Origin: Bradyrhizobium algeriense
GTDB taxonomy: Bacteria; Pseudomonadota; Alphaproteobacteria; Rhizobiales; Xanthobacteraceae
Direction: 5' to 3'
DNA: 64,000 nucleotides
Assembly (NCBI RefSeq): GCF_003062295.1
Contig: NZ_PYCN01000020.1
Coordinates: 1 to 64,000 of the forward strand
Below the pieces are notes generated by a model. It was not told where the DNA came from. It searched no databases and saw only the letters and a program-made list of their open reading frames with translations. Both the position numbers and the translations under genes were made by a program. Each line of letters opens with the position of its first letter. The stretch's first letter is position 1. Below, one piece after another: positions 57,550 to 64,000 of this stretch.

Positions 57550-58722
57550 ATGACCCCGGTTTCGCAGTTGCGCGGGCCGTCTCGCGAACATCTCGCGTGG
57601 CCGTTCTTCGATTCCCGTCACGGCGAATATGCGGCAGTGCTCGATGCATTTGCAGCCGGTCTTGGCGATACGCACGGCGGCGACGTCGACGGGACTTGCC
57701 GTTCGCTGGTTCGTAGCCTTGGCGCTGCAGGATTGCTGGAGGCGTCGGTCGCGGGCGATCGGCCCGATGCGGTGATCGATTCCCGGCTGATCTGTCTGGC
57801 CCGGGAGACGCTGGCCTGGCACAGCGGGCTCGCCGATTTCGCCTTTGCGATGCAGGGACTTGGCACCGGGGCGGTGGCAATTGCCGGCTCGCCTGAATTG
57901 CGCGCGCTGGTGCTGCCGAAGGCGCGGCGCGGCGACTGGGTCGCGGCCTTTGCCCTGTCGGAGAAGGAAGCCGGTTCCGACGTTGCCGCCATGGCCTGCA
58001 GCGCGCGGCGCGAGGGCGACCACTATATCCTGGATGGCGAGAAGACCTGGATTTCCAACGGCGGCATCGCCGACGTGTATACGTTGTTTGCGCGGACCGG
58101 CGAGGCGCCGGGTGCGCGGGGCATTTCGGCTTTTGTGGTGCTGCCGGATGATCCCGGGTTCTCGATTGCCGGCCGCATCGACGTGATGGCGCCGCACCCG
58201 CTGGCGACGCTGCGTTTCGATTCGTGCCGGATTCCGGCGGCGCGGCTGTTGGGCTCGCCGGGCGAAGGTTTCAAGATCGCGATGCGCACCCTCGATATCT
58301 TCCGCGCCTCGGTCGCAGCCGCGGCACTTGGCTTTGCCCGCCGCGCGCTCGATGAGGCGACAGCGCATGCGCGGAGCCGGCGGATGTTCGGCGGCGTGCT
58401 GGGCGACCAGCAATTGACGCAGGCGGCGCTTGGCGACATGGCGGCGGGTGTCGACGCCAGTGCGCTTCTCACCTATCGGGCGGCCTGGCGGCGCGACGTG
58501 CAGAAAGCTTCCACGACGCGCGAAGCGGCGATGGCGAAGATGGTCGCGACCGAAACCGCGCAAGAAGTGATCGACCGCGCCGTGCAGATGTTCGGCGGCC
58601 GCGGCGTGCGCTCCGGCGAGATGGTCGAGCAGCTCTATCGCGAGATACGCGCGTTGCGCATCTATGAAGGCGCGACCGAAGTCCAGAAACTCATTATCGG
58701 ACGCGACGTCCTGAAAGCCTAG
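57550..58722 (+). CDS. acyl-CoA dehydrogenase family protein
   Basis: 390 residues. FAD-enzyme motifs: AFALSEKEAGSDVAAM, YILDGEKTWISNGGIADVY, the substrate-site Glu in IYEGATEVQKLIIGRDVL near the C terminus (the usual catalytic-base position), and MFGGRGVRSGEMVEQLYRE. It oxidises an acyl-CoA at the alpha-beta position, feeding the electron-transfer flavoprotein. Chosen start ATG 57550 with GGGAG 6 nt upstream; a TTG five codons before is less likely. First gene of the plus-strand operon divergent from iorA. Confidence 0.93.
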   Translation: MTPVSQLRGPSREHLAWPFFDSRHGEYAAVLDAFAAGLGDTHGGDVDGTCRSLVRSLGAAGLLEASVAGDRPDAVIDSRLICLARETLAWHSGLADFAFAMQGLGTGAVAIAGSPELRALVLPKARRGDWVAAFALSEKEAGSDVAAMACSARREGDHYILDGEKTWISNGGIADVYTLFARTGEAPGARGISAFVVLPDDPGFSIAGRIDVMAPHPLATLRFDSCRIPAARLLGSPGEGFKIAMRTLDIFRASVAAAALGFARRALDEATAHARSRRMFGGVLGDQQLTQAALGDMAAGVDASALLTYRAAWRRDVQKASTTREAAMAKMVATETAQEVIDRAVQMFGGRGVRSGEMVEQLYREIRALRIYEGATEVQKLIIGRDVLKA

Positions 58723-58762
58723 CTGCGGGCGTCCAGTCGCGTCCTGCCACGGGAGTTAAGAA

Positions 58763-59737
58763 ATGTTCGAGTTCTTGCAGCCGCCCGGTTGGGCCAAGCC
58801 GAGCGGTTATGCGAACGGCATCGCCGCCCGCGGCAAGATGATCTTCGTCGCAGGCCAGATCGGCTGGAACGAACAATGCAAGTTCGAGTCCGACGATCTG
58901 GTGGCTCAGATCGGCCAGACCCTGAAGAACGTCGATGCTGTGGTGCGTGCCGGCGGCGCGGGGCCCGAGCATATCGTGTCGATGACGTGGTTCCTGCTCG
59001 ATCGTAAAGAATATTCGGCGCGCATCGTCGACGGCCACAAGATGACGCTCGGCGCCAACGATTTTGTGCTGACGCCGAACGGCACCTGGCATGAACACGG
59101 CGTCTCCAGCGACGGCACGCCCTGCATCTGGCAGGACGGTCTCGACATCCCGCTGGTCAATACGCTCGAAGCCAATTTCTATGTGGTTCACCCCGATCTG
59201 CAGCAGAGCGTCGGCTATCCCGTCGACGACATGACGCACACCTGGGGCAATCCCGGCCTGCGTCCGGCGGGGGCCGAATGGTCCAAGGGATATTCGCCGC
59301 TGTTGAAATATGAGTGGGGTCCGACCTACGAGGCGCTGCAGCGCTACGCCAAGGCCACCGACGGTTCGCCGTATGACGGCGTGCTCATGAACTATGTGAA
59401 CCCGGTGACCGGCGATCCGGTGATGCAGACGATCGGCGCGTCGATGCAGATGCTGCGGCCGGGCGAGAGCACGCGCGCGCATCGTCACACCGGCAGTTTC
59501 ATCTATCAGGTCGCCAAGGGACGCGGTCACTCCATCATCGATGGCAAGCGCTTCGACTGGAAAGAGCGCGACATCTTCTGTGTTCCGTCCTGGGCCTGGC
59601 ATGAACATGTGAATGCCTCCGCCAGCGAGGACGCCTGCCTGTTCACCTTCAACGACCTGCCGGTCATGCACGCGCTCGGGCTCTACCGCGAGGAAGCCTT
59701 TGGCGACAATGGCGGCCGGCAGCCCCTCGTATCCTAG
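58763..59737 (+). CDS. chimeric RidA N-terminus fused in frame to a truncated gentisate 1,2-dioxygenase-like bicupin
   Basis: 324 residues. Residues 1 to about 88 are a RidA/YjgF-type start (FLQPPGWAKPSGYANGI, MIFVAGQIGWN, IGQTLKNVDAVVRAGG, IVSMTWFLLDRKEYSARI). From about residue 89 the sequence changes to the second half of the first cupin of a gentisate dioxygenase (VDGHKMTLGANDFVLTPNGTWHEHG, WQDGLDIPLVNTLEANF) and its whole second cupin (RAHRHTGSFIYQV, VPSWAWHEHVNA). Lost are the C-terminal part of RidA and the front of the dioxygenase with the first two iron His. The second-cupin His set remains. GGGAG precedes ATG 58763. Activity is doubtful; the fusion point is near 59027-59035. Confidence 0.82.
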   Translation: MFEFLQPPGWAKPSGYANGIAARGKMIFVAGQIGWNEQCKFESDDLVAQIGQTLKNVDAVVRAGGAGPEHIVSMTWFLLDRKEYSARIVDGHKMTLGANDFVLTPNGTWHEHGVSSDGTPCIWQDGLDIPLVNTLEANFYVVHPDLQQSVGYPVDDMTHTWGNPGLRPAGAEWSKGYSPLLKYEWGPTYEALQRYAKATDGSPYDGVLMNYVNPVTGDPVMQTIGASMQMLRPGESTRAHRHTGSFIYQVAKGRGHSIIDGKRFDWKERDIFCVPSWAWHEHVNASASEDACLFTFNDLPVMHALGLYREEAFGDNGGRQPLVS

Positions 59738-59747
59738 GAGAGAATCA

Positions 59748-60659
59748 GTGCGCCTCGTTACCTATCGCAGCACAGTTGAGGCTGCCGCCCGTCTTGGCGC
59801 CGTCGTCGGCGATCTGGTCGTCGACGTTGAGAAGGTTGGCCAGCATGTCGGGGCTTCCCTTCCGTCATCGATGCTCGACTTTATCGATCTTGGGCCGCCC
59901 GCGCTGGCAGCGCTCAAGAAGATACTGAACGAGGGCAAGGATCATTGGCCCGTCGGCGCCGCATTGCCGCTGGCGAATGTCAGGCTGCTGGCGCCGATCC
60001 CGCGTCCGCGCAAGAACATTTTTGGCATCGGCCTCAATTATGTCGAGCACGTCGCGGAGTCGTCCCGCGCCCTCGACACGGCAAAGGACCTGCCCAAGCA
60101 GCCCATCATCTTCTCGAAGCCGCCAACCAGCGTGATCGGGCCTGACGAGGCCATCCATCACAACAAGGCGATCACGCAGCAGCTCGACTGGGAAGTCGAG
60201 CTTGCCGTCGTGATGGGACGGACCGCACGGCGGGTGTCGGAGGCGGAAGCGCTCGGCTTCGTGTTCGGCTACAGCGTGATGATCGACGTCAGCGCCCGCG
60301 ACAATCGCCGCGCCGGCCAATGGATCTACTCCAAGGGACAGGACACCTACGCGCCGTTCGGGCCGTGCATCGTCACGGCGGATGAAATCACCGATCCGCA
60401 CGCGCTCGATCTGTGGCTGACGGTGAACGGCGTCGAGAAGCAGCGCTCCAACACGCGCCACATGCTGTTCAAGGTGCCGCTCCTGATCGCGGACATTTCG
60501 GCCGCGATGACGCTGGAGCCGGGAGATATCATCGCGACGGGAACGCCCGAGGGCGTCGGCGCCGGTCGCTCTCCGCAGGAATGGCTGTGGCCGGGCGACG
60601 TGGTGGAAGCGGAAGTCACGGGCATCGGCCGGCTGCGTCATCCGGTGGTGGCGATCTGA
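59748..60659 (+). CDS. fumarylacetoacetate hydrolase family protein
   Basis: 303 residues from GTG 59748 (AGGAG 8 nt upstream). FAH-fold motifs: NIFGIGLNYVEHVAES, FSKPPTSVIGPDEAI, the metal Glu/Asp in LDWEVELAVVMGR and GFVFGYSVMIDVSARD, and GDIIATGTPEGVGAG. It hydrolyses a 1,3-diketo acid such as fumarylpyruvate; next to a gentisate-dioxygenase-like gene this is the expected last step of the gentisate route, provided that dioxygenase is or was functional. The start lies 10 nt after the chimeric gene. Confidence 0.92.
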   Translation: MRLVTYRSTVEAAARLGAVVGDLVVDVEKVGQHVGASLPSSMLDFIDLGPPALAALKKILNEGKDHWPVGAALPLANVRLLAPIPRPRKNIFGIGLNYVEHVAESSRALDTAKDLPKQPIIFSKPPTSVIGPDEAIHHNKAITQQLDWEVELAVVMGRTARRVSEAEALGFVFGYSVMIDVSARDNRRAGQWIYSKGQDTYAPFGPCIVTADEITDPHALDLWLTVNGVEKQRSNTRHMLFKVPLLIADISAAMTLEPGDIIATGTPEGVGAGRSPQEWLWPGDVVEAEVTGIGRLRHPVVAI

Positions 60660-60668
60660 GAGGCCGGC

Positions 60669-61313
60669 ATGATCTTCGACATGGAGACGCTGGAAGCGCA
60701 GAACCGCTACAAGATCCTGACGGCCACGGTGACGCCGCGGCCGATCGCCTGGATCACCACGCTCTCCGCGAGCGGCGTGATCAATGCCGCGCCGTTCAGC
60801 TTCTTCAACGTGATGGGCCATGAGCCGCCCACGGTCGCGATCGGTCTTCTAGCGGGCTCGGAACGCTTCAAGGACACGGCGGCGAACATCCTCGATACCG
60901 GCGAGTTCGTCGTCAACCTCGTTGGCGAAGCCAACGCCGAGGCCATGAACATCACCTGCATCGATGCACCGCCCGAGATCGACGAACTAACACTGGCTGG
61001 GTTGACGCCGGCTGCCTCGCAGTCGGTGCGTCCACCGCGTATCGCGGAATCGCCGGTGTCGTTCGAATGCCGGGTGCTCACGTCGCTGGTGACGGGGCCC
61101 CGGCAGACCGCCGTGATCGGCCGCGTGGTCCGCGCCCATGTCGATGATGCGGTGATCCTGGACAAGGAGCGCTGTCACATCGATACGCAGGCGCTGCGCC
61201 TGATCGCCCGCATGCACGGCAGCGGCTGGTATGCGCGCTCCACCGACCTGTTCCAGATCGATCGTCCGAGCTGGGTGGCCTGGCAGGAAAAGAACAAAGC
61301 GGGGCCCGCGTAG
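60669..61313 (+). CDS. flavin reductase/flavoprotein oxygenase family protein (FMN-binding)
   Basis: 214 residues. Flavin-reductase-like split-barrel: TATVTPRPIAWITTLSASGV, NAAPFSFFNVMGHEPPTVAI, KDTAANILDTGEFVVNLVGE. It may supply reduced FMN to a monooxygenase or act directly on a substrate; no matching oxygenase component is in the operon. It starts 9 nt after the FAH-type gene. Confidence 0.88.
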   Translation: MIFDMETLEAQNRYKILTATVTPRPIAWITTLSASGVINAAPFSFFNVMGHEPPTVAIGLLAGSERFKDTAANILDTGEFVVNLVGEANAEAMNITCIDAPPEIDELTLAGLTPAASQSVRPPRIAESPVSFECRVLTSLVTGPRQTAVIGRVVRAHVDDAVILDKERCHIDTQALRLIARMHGSGWYARSTDLFQIDRPSWVAWQEKNKAGPA

Positions 61314-61376
61314 CATTTTCCCTTTCGTGGCAGGATTCACATCGAACCGGCCGGCCAACAAAAAGCGGAGGACATC

Positions 61377-62468
61377 TTGAAGATTGCAGTGTTGAGTGGG
61401 GGCAACGGTTCGTTTGCGGCTGCCGGCGACTTCGCCTTGGCCGGTCACGAAGTCAGGCTGTGGCGGCGAAATCCGGGAGATGTCGAGGCGCATCGCGCGC
61501 AGGGCGGCACGATAACGGTCATCGATCGGGCGGGGCGACGTGATATCAGGCTGGCCATGATCACGTCTTCGATCGCGGAAGCGATCGAAGCGGCCGATCT
61601 CATCCTGTGTCCAGCGCCGGCCTTCGCGCAGCCCGCAATCGCCCAACTGGCCGCGCCGCATCTGCGCGACGGCCAAGTCGTGTTTCTGCCGCCCGGCACG
61701 TTCGGCTCCTACATCTTTGCTCGCGCGGCAAAAGACGCCGGCAACCGCGCGGAGATCGCAACCGCGGAAACTGGAACGCTGCCATGGCTTGCGCGCAAGC
61801 AGGGCCCTTATGCGGTGCGTATCTCGGGCAGAGGCGCGCGGCTGCCGACCGGCGTGTTTCCATTGCGCCTTGCCAAGCACGCGCTGGGCGTGATCGAGGC
61901 TGCGTTTCCGAACGCCATCGAGCCATGCGGCGATGCGCTGTCGGGCGCGCTGATGAATGCCGGTCCGATCATCCATCCACCGCTGATCACCATGAATGCC
62001 GGCCCGATCGAGCATTTCGACAAGTGGGATATCCACAAGGAAGGAACCCAGCCGGCGATTCGCCGCGTGACGGATGCGCTCGATGCCGAACGCATCGCCA
62101 TCCGCGAGGCGCTTGGCTATGGCGGGCCGCACTTTCCCCTTGCGGATCACTATTCGAAGGATGGCGAACCCTGGATGTATGCGCGCGACGCGCACGACCA
62201 GCTTACGGATTCCGGCGATTGGTCCGAGCGCCTCGTTCTTGTCGAGCACCGCTACATGCTGGAGGATTTGCGTCTTGGCCTGTCGTTCCTTGCTTCAGTG
62301 GCTGGCCTCGTCGGCGTGCAAACACCGCTGGTTAGGGCGTTCCTGGCGATCGGCGCCGCCATCACCGGCGAAGATTTCGCGGTGACGGGCCGGAGCTTGG
62401 CGTCGCTCGGCCTCGGCGATCTCGATCGGGCCGCGTTGCAGACTCTTCTGAACGAGGGTTTTCGATGA
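61377..62468 (+). CDS. octopine/nopaline dehydrogenase family NAD(P)-dependent protein
   Basis: 363 residues from TTG 61377 (GGAGG 5-6 nt upstream). An N-terminal Rossmann domain (KIAVLSGGNGSFAAAGDFALAGHEVRLW) is followed by the octopine dehydrogenase C-terminal domain: NAGPIIHPPLITMNAGP and the late YGGPHFPLADHY with the conserved His. Family members reversibly link an amino acid with a 2-oxoacid; in this catabolic operon it may oxidise an opine-like conjugate. Its stop overlaps the next start by 4 nt (ATGA), so translation is coupled to the 3-hydroxyacyl-CoA dehydrogenase gene. Confidence 0.88.
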   Translation: MKIAVLSGGNGSFAAAGDFALAGHEVRLWRRNPGDVEAHRAQGGTITVIDRAGRRDIRLAMITSSIAEAIEAADLILCPAPAFAQPAIAQLAAPHLRDGQVVFLPPGTFGSYIFARAAKDAGNRAEIATAETGTLPWLARKQGPYAVRISGRGARLPTGVFPLRLAKHALGVIEAAFPNAIEPCGDALSGALMNAGPIIHPPLITMNAGPIEHFDKWDIHKEGTQPAIRRVTDALDAERIAIREALGYGGPHFPLADHYSKDGEPWMYARDAHDQLTDSGDWSERLVLVEHRYMLEDLRLGLSFLASVAGLVGVQTPLVRAFLAIGAAITGEDFAVTGRSLASLGLGDLDRAALQTLLNEGFR

Positions 62469-63442
62469 AACCAGTTATCGGATGCCTCGGCGCCGGCCGA
62501 ATGGGCCGCGGGATTGCGGTGGTATTCGCGTTTGCCGGCCATCAGGTTGTCGTCGTCGACTTCAAGGAACGGGAAGCGTCGGCATTTGAGGCGCTGGCAG
62601 CCGAGGCCAGGGCGGAGATCCGCTCGACGCTCGAGATCCTATCACGCATCGATCTGCTCCCGCCGGGGCTTGTGCCCACGATTGCCGAACGGATCAGGAT
62701 CATGCCCCGGCAGGAGGCGGATGCGGTGCTGCCGCGTTGCGACGTCATCTTTGAGGGGGTGCCGGAAATCCTGGGCTTGAAGCAGGCCGCGCTGGCCGAG
62801 ACCTCGCGGCTGGCGGGCGAAGGCCCGATCATCGCGTCGACCACGTCGACGATACTGGTCGACGATCTCGCGGGATCGATCGAACACCCCGGCCGCTTCC
62901 TCAATGCGCATTGGCTCAATCCGGCCTATCTGGTGCCGCTGATCGAATTGTCGCCCGGGAGGCTCACCTCGCCGGAGGTCACGGCGCGGATGAAGACGTT
63001 GCTCGAAGGCATCGGCAAGGTGCCGGTCGTCTGCGCGGCGCGGCCGGGCTTCATCGTTCCCAGAATCCAGTCGCTGGCGATGAACGAGGCCGCCCGCATG
63101 GTGGAGGAGGGCGTCGCCTCGGCGGAGGATATCGATAAGGCCGTCATTTACGGCTTCGGTTTCCGCTTTGCGGTGCTCGGCCTGCTCGAGTTCATCGACT
63201 GGGGCGGCGGCGATATCCTGCATCATGCCAGCCGCTATCTGGTCGAGGCGTTGGGCGACAGCCGCTACGCCGCACCTGACATCATCGCGGCGAATATGCG
63301 CGAAGGACGGATCGGCATGAAGACCGGGCAGGGATTCATGAACTACGAAGGCGTCGATCAGGCGGCCTATCGTGAGAAGCGTCTTGCGGCCTTTGCCGCG
63401 GCGCTGCGGGCCATGGGGCTGGCGCGCGAACCTGTCGTGTGA
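62465..63442 (+). CDS. 3-hydroxyacyl-CoA dehydrogenase family protein
   Basis: 325 residues. Rossmann start IGCLGAGRMGRGIAVVFAFAGH, VIFEGVPEILGLKQAAL, STTSTILVDDLA, the catalytic-His-type segment FLNAHWLNPAYLVPLIEL, and RPGFIVPRIQSLAMNEAARMVEEG, ending in GMKTGQGFMNYE. It oxidises a 3-hydroxy acid or its CoA ester with NAD; the lone-domain length fits hydroxybutyryl- or other hydroxyacid dehydrogenases. Last gene of the plus-strand operon, coupled to the opine-type dehydrogenase. Confidence 0.92.
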   Translation: MKPVIGCLGAGRMGRGIAVVFAFAGHQVVVVDFKEREASAFEALAAEARAEIRSTLEILSRIDLLPPGLVPTIAERIRIMPRQEADAVLPRCDVIFEGVPEILGLKQAALAETSRLAGEGPIIASTTSTILVDDLAGSIEHPGRFLNAHWLNPAYLVPLIELSPGRLTSPEVTARMKTLLEGIGKVPVVCAARPGFIVPRIQSLAMNEAARMVEEGVASAEDIDKAVIYGFGFRFAVLGLLEFIDWGGGDILHHASRYLVEALGDSRYAAPDIIAANMREGRIGMKTGQGFMNYEGVDQAAYREKRLAAFAAALRAMGLAREPVV

Positions 63443-63464
63443 TGCAGGAGCCGCGCGCCTCGCG

Positions 63465-64000
63465 TCAGTGGCCGCCCAGATAGGCTGCGATCAGCTTCGG
63501 GTCGTGGATCAGCGTGTCCGCCGGACCGGACTGGATGATCTCGCCGGTTTCCAGCACATAGCCGTAATCCGCGGTCTCCAGCGCGGCGCGGGCGTTCTGC
63601 TCGACGAGCAGGACCGAGACGCCGAGGCTTCGCAGCGAGGCGATGGTGCGGAAGATTTCGCGGACGATGAGCGGCGCGAGGCCGAGACTGGGTTCGTCGA
63701 GCACCAGGAGTTTCGGCTTCGCCATCAGCGCGCGGCCGAGCGCCAGCATCTGCCGCTCGCCGCCCGACAGCGTGCCGGCGGCCTGCTTGCTGCGCTCCTT
63801 CAGCCGGGGGAAACGGTCGAACACGTCGTCGAGGCTTTTGCGCGTCGTTGAGCGGTCACGCAGGCTGTAGGTGCCGAGCAAAAGGTTGTCGGCGACCGAC
63901 ATGTCGGCGAACAGTTCGCGCTTCTCGGGCACAAGGCAGAGGCCGCGCTCGACGCGGCCCTCGACATCGATCCGCGCCAGATCAGTGCCTTGGAACACCA
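63465..64000 (-). CDS. livF: branched-chain amino-acid-type ABC transporter ATPase (LivF), partial at the right edge
   Basis: The C-terminal about 177 residues are in the window; the gene continues past the right edge and the Walker A is outside. Seen: the Q-loop-adjacent GRVERGLCLVPEKRELFADMSVADNL, typical of LivF, then the signature LSGGERQMLALGRALM, Walker B LLVLDEPSLGLAP, and the H-loop region VLLVEQNA, where the His is replaced by Gln as usual in LivF. The C terminus HDPKLIAAYLGGH is the family ending. It converges with the operon ending at 63442. Probably part of a Liv-type importer encoded outside the window. Confidence 0.9.
   Translation of the reverse strand, partial: VFQGTDLARIDVEGRVERGLCLVPEKRELFADMSVADNLLLGTYSLRDRSTTRKSLDDVFDRFPRLKERSKQAAGTLSGGERQMLALGRALMAKPKLLVLDEPSLGLAPLIVREIFRTIASLRSLGVSVLLVEQNARAALETADYGYVLETGEIIQSGPADTLIHDPKLIAAYLGGH

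Overview
The window looks like chromosomal DNA of a Bradyrhizobium-type alphaproteobacterium (Nitrobacteraceae). The reasons are high GC, the dnaG-rpoD order, an alphaproteobacterial RpoH, a short Nitrobacter-type chlorite dismutase, and several families of intergenic palindromes of the kind scattered through such genomes. Identifications come from reading the sequence and from family knowledge; no database search was run.

Layout. 1-22.5 kb is mostly housekeeping: an N-formylglutamate amidohydrolase divergent from two transglutaminase-fold proteins, a gamma-glutamylcyclotransferase-like protein, chlorite dismutase, dnaG, rpoD, a DUF817 membrane protein, a GH79-like lipoprotein, an OmpA-family protein, two tandem lytic transglycosylases, an SDR, a response regulator, a LysE exporter, a 22-residue Lys/Ala microprotein, a GGDEF cyclase, a PGRP-type amidase, rpoH, an RluD-type pseudouridine synthase overlapping its divergent neighbour at the start codons, and tRNA-Glu(CTC).

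22.5-32 kb is an accessory island beside the tRNA. It carries mostly unrecognised genes: a frameshifted HEPN/Toprim-type gene, two small proteins sharing a Cys-Ser-Gly-Gly motif, a secreted protein with a NETGG motif, and a coupled secreted/membrane pair. Every gene boundary from 22.7 to 30.3 kb except that coupled one carries exactly one copy of a roughly 57-bp palindrome with ATTACGGTGACAGTGCA arms. The result looks like a gene-cassette array. A HigBA-like toxin-antitoxin module and a HGGxSTG-type gene pair follow.

32-64 kb is catabolic: a double-hotdog thioesterase; an amidohydrolase coupled to a CobW-type GTPase; a TRAP transporter; an IclR regulator divergent from a seven-gene run (HpcH aldolase, bicupin, DUF6282, alpha/beta hydrolase, Bug binding protein, SDR, aldehyde dehydrogenase); a GlxA-type regulator divergent from a dienelactone hydrolase; and a minus-strand operon joining an indolepyruvate oxidoreductase (alpha and beta), a Rieske oxygenase with reductase, an SDR and a MarR regulator. 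Divergent from that operon are acyl-CoA dehydrogenase, a chimeric RidA/gentisate-dioxygenase reading frame, a fumarylacetoacetase-family hydrolase, a flavin reductase, an opine-type dehydrogenase and a 3-hydroxyacyl-CoA dehydrogenase. A LivF-type ATPase runs off the right edge.

The most notable points are the RidA::gentisate-dioxygenase fusion, the cassette-like island, the toxin gene without a normal start, the Rieske plus indolepyruvate-oxidoreductase operon (possibly auxin or other aromatic-acid catabolism), and a DnaG that has lost all four zinc ligands.
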